Positions 38,112 to 46,363 of a stretch of DNA of 51,185 bases are shown in pieces. Origin of the DNA: an uncultured Oscillospiraceae bacterium (GTDB taxonomy: Bacteria > Bacillota > Clostridia > Oscillospirales > Oscillospiraceae). Location of the stretch: NCBI GenBank assembly GCA_947623875.1, contig CANQII010000003.1:1-51185 (forward strand). The letters run 5' to 3'. The stretch's first letter is position 1. Each line of letters begins with the position of its first letter. Below the pieces are notes generated by a model that worked only from the letters and a program-made list of their open reading frames with translations, did no database searches and was not told the origin of the DNA. The translations under genes were made by a program, and so were the position numbers.

Positions 38112-39224
38112 TCAACTCTGGGGAATCCACACGGAGATCTGCGCCATCTCCGCCTCCGCCCAGGCGTTGGCGGAGGCCTCCAGGGGCTGGGCGACATAGC
38201 TGTCGTAATCCATGGTGCCGTCCACGTAGTTGTCCGAGTTCTCAAACCAGTCCCGCAGCTGCCGGAAGTACTCCGTGTTCATCAAGGGGTTGTCCTTCTC
38301 CAGATTGTCCATCAGGTAGCACTGATGCCGGTGGTACGTCTCATGGCACATGGTGAACATGATGTCCTGGGCGGTGGCGGTGTTCAGGTATTTGGTGCTC
38401 ACGGCGATATCCACGGTGTCCGAGTTGAATACCGCCAAAGTGCCGCCGTCCAGGGGCTTGGACACCACCGGCACCGAGGGCACCCCCAGGCGGGCACACT
38501 CCAGATTGTGGAGCTGCTGGAGCATGGCCAGCTTCTCCTCAAAGGTGTACTGGGACCAGCTTCCCTCGTTGAAGCCCGCCAGCAGCACCGCATTGTCCTC
38601 CAAAATGGTATCCGGGTCTTCCGTGGGCACGTACACCGCCGGCGCGTTCTCAGCGAGCGGGGTGTATGTGGGCGAGCCCATGTCATATAAGACGATGTCC
38701 ATGAAGCAGGGGCCTGCCATCAGGAGGAATGCGAAGAGCAGCGGGATCCGCATCCGCATATTCCGATACTCCCTCCGGGTCTGTTCCCACTGCATCACCT
38801 GCTCCGCGACTCCGATCTCCTCGTTCTCTTCGATGAGCATACGGTCCTTGTGGCCCGCCACCAGCATGAGGATCTCCCAAGCCAATATCAGGACCAGCAG
38901 GACAGCCAGCAGCACAGCCGCCGCTACAAAATGCCACTGGGCGAAAAGCAGAAGGCAGTATGCCTCAAAGGGAATGAGGTCATAGAGGGCGTGGTATAGA
39001 CCGCTGCCATGGCAGAACCGCCGGAACGGCAGTGCCTGCCACACCATAGACACCAGCAGCATCCCCGCAAAGGACAGGTATCGGGGAATGCTCAGCTTAA
39101 TCTCAGTGATCTCCAGGCTGGCCGGAAAGGTGTACACCACAAAAACGAGCAGCAGCGGCAATGCCGGCAACACAACCCGCCGCATGAAGGTTCCAAAGGT
39201 ATTTCTCTGTCTTGCTTCCGGCAT
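38112..39224 (-). CDS. Polytopic membrane protein with HExxH metallopeptidase-like domain
   Basis: Several N-terminal TM helices; MCHETYHRHQCY in the C-terminal soluble domain; RBS gggaggtg. Confidence 0.7.
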   Translation of the reverse strand: MPEARQRNTFGTFMRRVVLPALPLLLVFVVYTFPASLEITEIKLSIPRYLSFAGMLLVSMVWQALPFRRFCHGSGLYHALYDLIPFEAYCLLLFAQWHFVAAAVLLAVLLVLILAWEILMLVAGHKDRMLIEENEEIGVAEQVMQWEQTRREYRNMRMRIPLLFAFLLMAGPCFMDIVLYDMGSPTYTPLAENAPAVYVPTEDPDTILEDNAVLLAGFNEGSWSQYTFEEKLAMLQQLHNLECARLGVPSVPVVSKPLDGGTLAVFNSDTVDIAVSTKYLNTATAQDIMFTMCHETYHRHQCYLMDNLEKDNPLMNTEYFRQLRDWFENSDNYVDGTMDYDSYVAQPLEASANAWAEAEMAQISVWIPQS

Positions 39225-39260
39225 CGGGCACACCTCCCGTCTCAGGATACCGGGACCGCC

Positions 39261-40046
39261 TCACTGGGGAGACGCCAACACAATGCTCTGGTCCAGGGGA
39301 CCTACCAGGATGAATCGGGCCAGGATGGATGCGGTCTGCTCCACCTGGGCCTCGGTGGTGATCACCGGCGTACCGTCTCCCTTCTGGGGGCCGTACCCGG
39401 CAAAGCCCGCATGATTGCCTCCGGAGAGCACATGCATCTCCGCATCTTCCGGCAGGCACTTCTGATACTTTTCCAGGCTGTTTCGGTTCAATACGTGATC
39501 TTCTGAGCCGTACAGGGAGCAGACGGCGAGGCCGTTGTCTGTGAGGTCTGAGGTGGAATAGGACGCCAGGAAGATGATCCCGTCCCAGCCGTTGCTGTGT
39601 CCGTCCAGCCAGGCCGCTGCCATGCTGCCGCCCAGGGAGTGTCCGCCCAGATACCAGTGCTCCACCTGAGGGAAGTCCTCCATCACGTCTTTTGCCGCAT
39701 CCATGCGGAAGAAGGCCATGTGGAAGGGCATCTCCTCCACCACAGAGAGGATCCCCTGCTCCGCTAAGGCGTGGAGCAGCGGGCTGTATGCCCGGTGGTC
39801 TACTTTCGCCCCGGGATAGAGGACAAAGCCGGCCTTGGGCTCCGCCGGCTGAAAGACGATGCAATCTTTCTCCTCAATCACCGTGACGGCGCCGTCCGAT
39901 TGAAGGGCCGCCAAGGCGTAGCCGTTGGCGTGGTAGTACGGCAGCAGGTAGAAGAGGCAGGCTGCCGCCAGGACCAGCACCACCAACAGCACAATGAGAT
40001 ATGGTCTTTTCCGTCTCGGTCCTCGATATCGTGTTCTCTCCATCAT
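39261..40046 (-). CDS. Membrane-anchored alpha/beta hydrolase
   Basis: N-terminal TM; FVLYPGAKVDHRAYSPLLHALAEQG; WYLGGHSLGGSMAAAW. Confidence 0.88.
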   Translation of the reverse strand: MMERTRYRGPRRKRPYLIVLLVVLVLAAACLFYLLPYYHANGYALAALQSDGAVTVIEEKDCIVFQPAEPKAGFVLYPGAKVDHRAYSPLLHALAEQGILSVVEEMPFHMAFFRMDAAKDVMEDFPQVEHWYLGGHSLGGSMAAAWLDGHSNGWDGIIFLASYSTSDLTDNGLAVCSLYGSEDHVLNRNSLEKYQKCLPEDAEMHVLSGGNHAGFAGYGPQKGDGTPVITTEAQVEQTASILARFILVGPLDQSIVLASPQ

Positions 40047-40194
40047 CGACGCTCATCCTCTCCCCAGCCGGAGCCGTCTCTTTTCTCTTCTGAATCATAC
40101 CACCAGAATTCCCCAATGTACAGCGTTTTTCGCGAAGAGCGGCAAAAACGCACTGTCTCTTGGGGTTTTCAGACTGGAATTCTCTGGCAGGATG

Positions 40195-40236
40195 GAAAAA
40201 GCAGCCGTGGGCCAGCAGGAGCTGGCCCACGGCTGC
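40195..40236 (-). terminator. Terminator of the ABC/CPBP operon
   Basis: Minus strand GCAGCCGTGGGCCAGC-tcct-GCTGGCCCACGGCTGC then TTTTT. Confidence 0.9.
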
Positions 40237-40261
40237 CTGTGAGAAATTGCGCTTGGGTCTG

Positions 40262-42934
40262 TTAGAGCGGCACCACAGAGATCACAAACAGCGCTGCCGC
40301 CGCCAGGAAGAAGAGGATCATGCCGGCGTTTCGGAACACCGTCCTGCCCCGCTGTCTTCTCGGCAGTTCCACCTCTGCGGTCTGGAAGGCCAGGTTGTGG
40401 GTGCCGATGCAGAAGAGCACCAGACCTGCCAGGAAGACCATGAAGATCACCAGGAGGTAGATCAGCAGCGGCAGCATTCCCGTGAGGATGGCAGCGGCAT
40501 CGGGATCTCCGCCGATCATGATCTCCTCCGGCACCGTGCGCACGATGGCCGGCGCCACGATGCTGCCGATGAAGTTCACCAGCATATGCAGGCCGATGCT
40601 GTACCGGAGCCGTCCGGTCTTGAGATACAGGTACCCGAACACCAGGCCCAGGGCGGCGGCGTAGAAGAACTGGGAGAAGTTGCCATGGAAGAGGCCGAAG
40701 AGCAGCGCTGAGACCACCACAGCGGTCTTCTCCCCGTACACCCGCACCCGGTCTATGATCTGCTTGCGGAAGATGAACTCCTCAAAGAGCGGGGCCAGGA
40801 TCACCATCACCAGGATCTGAAACACCAGGGAGTCTGAATAGGCATAGGTGGCAAGGGGATTCTCCGCGGCGGTCGCGGGGAAGATGCTTTGAATCAGGAG
40901 CAGCACCAGAATGCCCACGATATTGCCGGCGTACATCAGGAAGAAGCTGATGGCCCCGTCCATCGCCAGCCGCACAGGCTTTGCCGGGCGGACCTCCGGC
41001 GGGTTGGCCGGCACTTTCCGCAGAATGAGATAGCAGAGGGGCATGGCCACAAAGTACATGGGCACAAAGGTGGCCACCCACAGGAGCCAGGCGGGAGCCT
41101 CCCCGTCTGCAAAGAGGTTGGAGATGAGGGCCGCGATGATCAGCTGGAGCACGGTGGCGGAGACAATGGCGGCAAAGAGGCCCAGACCCACACGAGAGAA
41201 GGCCTTTCTGGCGACGGTGAGGTCCCCCGTGAAGGGAACATCCACTTTCGGCCGTCTGCCGCCCTTGGCGTCCACAAAGATGGGGGTTACCCCAAAGAAC
41301 AGGGTGCCCAGGAACAGGTTCACTGCGGTGATAGCCGCCATGCCGAGGAAGAGGTAGTCGAAGACAATGGCCAGGGCCGCGATGACGATGTCCGGCAGCA
41401 GGCCGAAGTAGATGAAGAGCACCTGCACCAGCTGCTTTACCGTGGTACCGGCGGACACCGGCACAGACAGGTTGATGAAAGAGCCCACCGTGGTGGAGAG
41501 GTAGTCCACCGAGACGATGAGAGGGATCCAGGCCAGGGCGATCAGCGGATTGGTCCGGGTGATCACAGCGCCCACGATCACCGCCGGCAGGATGTCCAAG
41601 AGACAGTTGGCGATGCCGCCCAGAAGAGACCAGAACACCTTGGCCCAGGCGCTCTCCGGCACCATCCGGAAGGTGTCGTTTCCGGTATCTGCCTCCAGTG
41701 GGTTGCCCAGAGCCCGGTAGAAGACCATCACGCCCAGTGCCAGGGAGACCACCATCATGTCTTTGGCGAGAATGGCGGCGATCACCGCCACCACCAGGTA
41801 GAACACCATGGTCTTGGTGATGCAGCCCAGGAAGGCGAACCGGAACCGATTGTACATCGCTTTGAAGAAGAACACATTGGCGCCTGAGCCGTGGTTGAAG
41901 CTGTCCCGGCGGAGCTTTTCGCTGCGGTCTTTCTTCCGCTTCACCACGATGCCGGTGCTCTTATCAGACTGGACCTGCGCCAGCAGTTCTGCGGTCTCCT
42001 CCGATTTGGCCATGGCCTCCTCGTAGAAGTCCGCTTTCAGGCGCCATATGACGAAGACCATCAGGGCCATGCCGGCGAGAAGGGCCAGGGCGGTGAGCAC
42101 GCTGAAGAGCACATTGCCGTCCATGGCGAAGACGCAGAAGGCACGAACCCACCCCCACACCGGGATCCACCGGGTGGCCGGGCTGCCGAAGTACTGGGCG
42201 ACAGCTGTCAGCCAATCCCCGCCGATGCTCTGACGATAGGCCAGAAGGCCCAGCACCAGGACGCCCAGAATGGCGTAGATCGCCGGCCGAAGATACTTCT
42301 TCACCGCCGAGTGGGTGGAGCAGATGGTATACAGCATCACCTGGAGGAGCAAGCCGTACACGTTGAGCATGGTCCAGGCCAGCACCAACGCAACGCACCC
42401 CCAGAGGGGCAGTCCGCCGTTCAGCACCATGTTGGGCAGCTGGAAGAGCAGATACAGGCTCATGAGGACGGTCATGCCAAGGCGGGAGGAGAGCCGGAAG
42501 AGCAGCACAGACTGGGGCTTCATGGGGGAGGCGAAGAGCAGGTTCACATCTGCCGGGAGAAAGATCTGGCTGCCGGCCTTGTCCGCGCCGAAGGCGTAGA
42601 ACACCAGCACACCCAGCAGCAGCACGCCGCCCAGGGCCTCCAGGAACTGGCCGTCCACTTCCTCCAGATTCTCAATGACGATGTCTGTGTCCGGATTCTC
42701 CGGGTCTTCCAGATCCGGGTCCCAATCCTCCGGCTCCCCCGGCTCCTCCGGGAGCATCACGCCGTTGTCCGGATAGTCCGGCTCCGGGGCGTTGTCTTCC
42801 ACTACCCCGGCAAAGATCCCGATGCCCACACCCACCGCAAAGCAGATCAAGAGGAAGATGAGCACCCAGGTCTTCATCAGCTTCCGGATCTGGTTTTTCA
42901 GGGTGTGCAGCGCGTAGTATCCAACCAGCCTCAT
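40262..42934 (-). CDS. Putative ABC exporter permease fused to CPBP (CAAX/Abi) intramembrane protease
   Basis: N-terminal ABC-exporter-like membrane region; C-terminal FEEFIFRKQIIDRVR and LFGLFHGNFSQF CPBP motifs. Confidence 0.85.
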   Translation of the reverse strand: MRLVGYYALHTLKNQIRKLMKTWVLIFLLICFAVGVGIGIFAGVVEDNAPEPDYPDNGVMLPEEPGEPEDWDPDLEDPENPDTDIVIENLEEVDGQFLEALGGVLLLGVLVFYAFGADKAGSQIFLPADVNLLFASPMKPQSVLLFRLSSRLGMTVLMSLYLLFQLPNMVLNGGLPLWGCVALVLAWTMLNVYGLLLQVMLYTICSTHSAVKKYLRPAIYAILGVLVLGLLAYRQSIGGDWLTAVAQYFGSPATRWIPVWGWVRAFCVFAMDGNVLFSVLTALALLAGMALMVFVIWRLKADFYEEAMAKSEETAELLAQVQSDKSTGIVVKRKKDRSEKLRRDSFNHGSGANVFFFKAMYNRFRFAFLGCITKTMVFYLVVAVIAAILAKDMMVVSLALGVMVFYRALGNPLEADTGNDTFRMVPESAWAKVFWSLLGGIANCLLDILPAVIVGAVITRTNPLIALAWIPLIVSVDYLSTTVGSFINLSVPVSAGTTVKQLVQVLFIYFGLLPDIVIAALAIVFDYLFLGMAAITAVNLFLGTLFFGVTPIFVDAKGGRRPKVDVPFTGDLTVARKAFSRVGLGLFAAIVSATVLQLIIAALISNLFADGEAPAWLLWVATFVPMYFVAMPLCYLILRKVPANPPEVRPAKPVRLAMDGAISFFLMYAGNIVGILVLLLIQSIFPATAAENPLATYAYSDSLVFQILVMVILAPLFEEFIFRKQIIDRVRVYGEKTAVVVSALLFGLFHGNFSQFFYAAALGLVFGYLYLKTGRLRYSIGLHMLVNFIGSIVAPAIVRTVPEEIMIGGDPDAAAILTGMLPLLIYLLVIFMVFLAGLVLFCIGTHNLAFQTAEVELPRRQRGRTVFRNAGMILFFLAAAALFVISVVPL

Positions 42935-43686
42935 CCGGCATCGCCCCCTTGGGGTGTCTCACCGATCCCGGGCAGCTCCGGCGGCTGGTTCTCGCCTTCT
43001 GTGACATCGAAGAACAGCTTCTCCAGGGTTCTGCCGTCCTTGTCCAGCTCCTCCCGGGTGACGTTGGCCTTGATGACGCCGTGGTCCATGATGATAGTCC
43101 GATCCCACAGCATGTCCACGCTGTCTATGATGTGGGTGCTCACGAGAAGGGTCTTCCCCTCATTGCGCATCTCCTCCATCGCCAGCTTCAGCTCTTTGAT
43201 GGCGTGGGGATCCAGGCCGATCATGGGCTCGTCCAGCAGCACCACCTCGGGCTCCGGCAGCAGACCCAGGCAGAGGTTCAGCTTCTGCTGCATGCCTTTG
43301 GACAGCTCATCCCCGAACTTCTTCCGCTTGTCTGTGAGCTCAAAGCGCTCCAGAAGGGCTTCGATCCGAGGCTTGTATCCCGTGAGCTTGTATGCCCGGG
43401 CCAGAAACTCCATGTGCTCAGACACCGTGAGGTTGGGGTAGAGGCTGGGCATCTCCGGGATGTACCCCAGGATCCGCCGGGCGTCTGAGGATTTGTTGGG
43501 ATAGCCCCCTACGGTGATCTCCCCTTCAAAGCGGAGAAAGCCGATGACCGCTTTCATCAGGGTACTCTTTCCCGCGCCGTTGGGGCCCAGCAGCACCGTG
43601 ATGCTCCCCGGGTCCAGTGTGAAGTTCAGGTCATCGCAGGCGACAACCTTGCCGTATCTCTTGGTGACGTGCGTAACCGTTAGCAT
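42931..43686 (-). CDS. ABC transporter ATP-binding protein
   Basis: LLGPNGAGKSTLMKAVIGFL; LSKGMQQKLNLCLGLL; VVLLDEPMIGLDP. Confidence 0.95.
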   Translation of the reverse strand: MLTVTHVTKRYGKVVACDDLNFTLDPGSITVLLGPNGAGKSTLMKAVIGFLRFEGEITVGGYPNKSSDARRILGYIPEMPSLYPNLTVSEHMEFLARAYKLTGYKPRIEALLERFELTDKRKKFGDELSKGMQQKLNLCLGLLPEPEVVLLDEPMIGLDPHAIKELKLAMEEMRNEGKTLLVSTHIIDSVDMLWDRTIIMDHGVIKANVTREELDKDGRTLEKLFFDVTEGENQPPELPGIGETPQGGDAG

Positions 43687-43752
43687 GCTACTCTGTCCTC
43701 CTGTCTATTGTCCGTGGATCAGATCCGCCGCGGGGATATGCCTGGCTGGATC

Positions 43753-43790
43753 TGATATCAATACGATATCACTTTGATTGGCGGTGTCAA
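43753..43790 (-). promoter_or_regulatory. Promoter with palindromic operator TGATATC-N5-GATATCA
   Basis: Perfect 7-5-7 palindrome 43753-43771 overlapping -10 TATCGT; -35 TTGACA (minus strand, 43785-43790), 16-nt spacer. Confidence 0.6.
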
Positions 43791-44102
43791 GAGGGAATTT
43801 TCCAAAAATCGCGGAAAATTTCCGCCGCCGCATCGCCCAGGATGACAAGTATCCCTGTCCTTTTGACAATTTTTCTTGTCTTTTCAGAGAATAGCAGACC
43901 GAAAGAGGGCTGTCAAGAGAGGAATGGAAGATTTGTGAAATCCGGCGGATTTTCGGGGAACTTGCGGAGACGCAGGCCTCCTGCCGGAACCCCGCAGTTC
44001 TCTGTCCTTCTGGTGAAACTTAGCAAAAGTTTGTGCAAAATTCCCTCTTGACCGCTCCCCTCGTTTTCGTCTATGATAGGCCATGGTTTGAGAGACAACA
44101 GA

Positions 44103-44493
44103 CAGAGGAAACCAATATGCCGCTGAAATGCGGTTTTCTTTCAGCATGTGAGTTAGACCTTACTAACTATTTGCCGCATCAGGCCGACAGTGAAAACCGC
44201 TTGTTCCAGGAACAAGCGGTTTTAAGCTGAAATAGTCCAATTTTCCATATCAGATCGACACAGCAGGAGAATTTCCGATGAAGCGCTGAAATCAGCGTTT
44301 TTCTTCCGGTTGTGGGTTAGATACAGCTAATTCAGGTAGCAGTCGCTAATAGCAGTTGCCTTATCTAACTCTCCTGCTACCCGGCAGTTTCTCCCCTGCT
44401 TCATGAGAAACCGGTCTCTGTTTCCCATGGATGCGCCATATTCGTCCGAGGGAAAACAGGTTTTCTTTCAAGCCACGGGTTAGTTGGCGCTAA
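44103..44493 (+). repeat. Array of three diverged ~164-bp units with TTAG-N6-CTAA boxes
   Basis: Boxes at 44153-44166, 44317-44330, 44480-44493; each TTAG lies 19 nt after the start of a T-tract following a small hairpin. Confidence 0.65.
44193..44224 (+). terminator. Terminator within the leader array
   Basis: AAAACCGCTTGTT-ccagg-AACAAGCGGTTTT. Confidence 0.8.
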
Positions 44494-44539
44494 TTTGCAC
44501 AAAAGCCTTATTTCGATATAGAAAGACGAGGGATGCACC

Positions 44540-45454
44540 ATGAAATCCAACGCACAGCGGGCCCGGGAGCAGCTCACCCTCACCCCTGATGTGGAATTCA
44601 CCTTGCAGGAAGACGGCCTGATCGGTGCTCTGTACAGGCCGAAGAAAGACCAGTACCCCGGCAAAGCGATCGTCATGCTCGGCGGCAGCGATGGTATCTA
44701 TCCCCTCACCCAGATGGTGGCGGAGGTGTATGTCCAGCGCGGCATTACCATCCTGGCCCTGGCCTACTGGAATGAACCAGGCCTGCCGGACTGCTTCGAG
44801 AGAGTCCCTGTGGAACCAGTGGAGAAAGCGGCCCTGTGGCTTCATGAGCATGGGTATCAGAAAGTGGGTCTCTGGGGCATCTCCATGGGTTCCATGCTGG
44901 CACTGCTGGCGGGCAGTCTCATGCCGGGGCTGATCTCCTCTGTGGTGGCGGTCTGCCCCACAAACATCTGTGGTCAGGGCTTCGTGAAGAAGAAGGGCAT
45001 CGCCAAACTGGAGTGCTCCGCCTTCAGCTGGCGGGACAAGGACATCCCCTGGGCGGGATTACAGCTGTCCAAAGGTGCCATCCTCCGAGACAGCTTCCGG
45101 GAGAAGAGCATGTCCCTGCGCTCCTGTTATCTGGACGCCGTTCAGAACGCCCCGGAGGAGGCCCAGATCCCGGTGGAGCGGATCCGCGGTCCCATTCTGC
45201 TCCTCTATCCCCAGTACGATGCCATGTGGCCCTCGGAGATCGCGGCAGAGAAGATCGCCCAGCGTCTGAAAGCCCACAGCTTTGCGTATCCCGTGAAACA
45301 GGTGGGATATGAGTTCGCCAGCCACATGCTGATTCCCATCCACACCCGCTCCAAGGCGATGTTCCAGGTGGAGCGGAAGCACCCGGAGGAGTGCCGCAAG
45401 AGCGACCTGGACAGCCTGGAACAGGCCCTGGCTTTCTGGAAAGAGGTCTGGTAA
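44540..45454 (+). CDS. Acyl-CoA thioester hydrolase/BAAT C-terminal-like alpha/beta hydrolase
   Basis: VMLGGSDGIYPLTQMVAEVYVQRGITILALAYWNEPGLP; VGLWGISMGSMLALLAG. Confidence 0.85.
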   Translation: MKSNAQRAREQLTLTPDVEFTLQEDGLIGALYRPKKDQYPGKAIVMLGGSDGIYPLTQMVAEVYVQRGITILALAYWNEPGLPDCFERVPVEPVEKAALWLHEHGYQKVGLWGISMGSMLALLAGSLMPGLISSVVAVCPTNICGQGFVKKKGIAKLECSAFSWRDKDIPWAGLQLSKGAILRDSFREKSMSLRSCYLDAVQNAPEEAQIPVERIRGPILLLYPQYDAMWPSEIAAEKIAQRLKAHSFAYPVKQVGYEFASHMLIPIHTRSKAMFQVERKHPEECRKSDLDSLEQALAFWKEVW

Positions 45455-45948
45455 TGAATTGGGCGAGGATCGTGCTGGACGGCCTGGCAATGGGTGTGGT
45501 GTTCAATGTGTCCACCGCGCTGCTGTGGACGATTGCACCCACCGCCTTTTCCCAGATGATGCCGAAGGAGATCCGAAACACTGCCCCGAAGATGACGCGG
45601 AGCGATCTCGCTGTACTGGCAGGGCTGCATCTCATGCAGCTGCTGGTTATCGTGTACATGGCCCTGAGTGCCATCAATGCCGGCATCCGCGGCTTCTGGC
45701 CTCTGTTTTGGACGGCGTATCTCGAGATGCTGTTCGTCTCCTTCGGCGACCTCATCGGGCTGGACGGCTTCTTCCGCGCCTATGTGTGTAAGCATGGACT
45801 TGTACCTCCTGGCACTGCGCAGTGCAATGCCTGGCATCTGAAAACGTGGATGCTCACGCTGGCGCTGCCGGAACATTTATTGGGCTGGCCGCTGTTTCTC
45901 TGTCCGCTGGCCGGCCTCATCGCGGCAGGCATCGGCATGCTGCGCTAA
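45454..45948 (+). CDS. Hypothetical membrane protein
   Basis: TAATG overlap with the hydrolase; four or so hydrophobic segments. Confidence 0.7.
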   Translation: MNWARIVLDGLAMGVVFNVSTALLWTIAPTAFSQMMPKEIRNTAPKMTRSDLAVLAGLHLMQLLVIVYMALSAINAGIRGFWPLFWTAYLEMLFVSFGDLIGLDGFFRAYVCKHGLVPPGTAQCNAWHLKTWMLTLALPEHLLGWPLFLCPLAGLIAAGIGMLR

Positions 45949-46043
45949 CCGCCCTGCCTCGGGACCCGTGGAGGGAGGAGCGCATATAGCGCTCGCAGCA
46001 GATCTTTGAAATCACCATATGGCAAAGAAAGGACGAATTTGCT

Positions 46044-46301
46044 ATGAACAAGATCACACTGAAAATAGACGGCATGATGTGCGGGATGTGCGAGGCCCAT
46101 GTGAACGACGCCGTCCGCAAGGCATTTCCGGTGAAGAAGGTCTCCTCCTCCCACACCAAGGGCGAGACGGAGATCCTCACAGAGCAGCCCATAGACGAGG
46201 CAAAGCTCCGGGCGGCCATCGACGCCACCGGATACAAGGTGCTGTCTGTGCAGAGCGAGCCCTACGAGAAGAAGGGCCTGTTCGGATTTCTGCACGGATA
46301 A
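46044..46301 (+). CDS. Heavy-metal-associated (HMA) domain protein
   Basis: ITLKIDGMMCGMCEAHVNDAVRKAF...IDATGYKVLSV. Confidence 0.92.
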   Translation: MNKITLKIDGMMCGMCEAHVNDAVRKAFPVKKVSSSHTKGETEILTEQPIDEAKLRAAIDATGYKVLSVQSEPYEKKGLFGFLHG

Positions 46302-46363
46302 ACCAGCGGCGCAAAACCTGGGGGACCATCCCTGCCGTATGAGATCGGAGGTAACAAGAAGAC

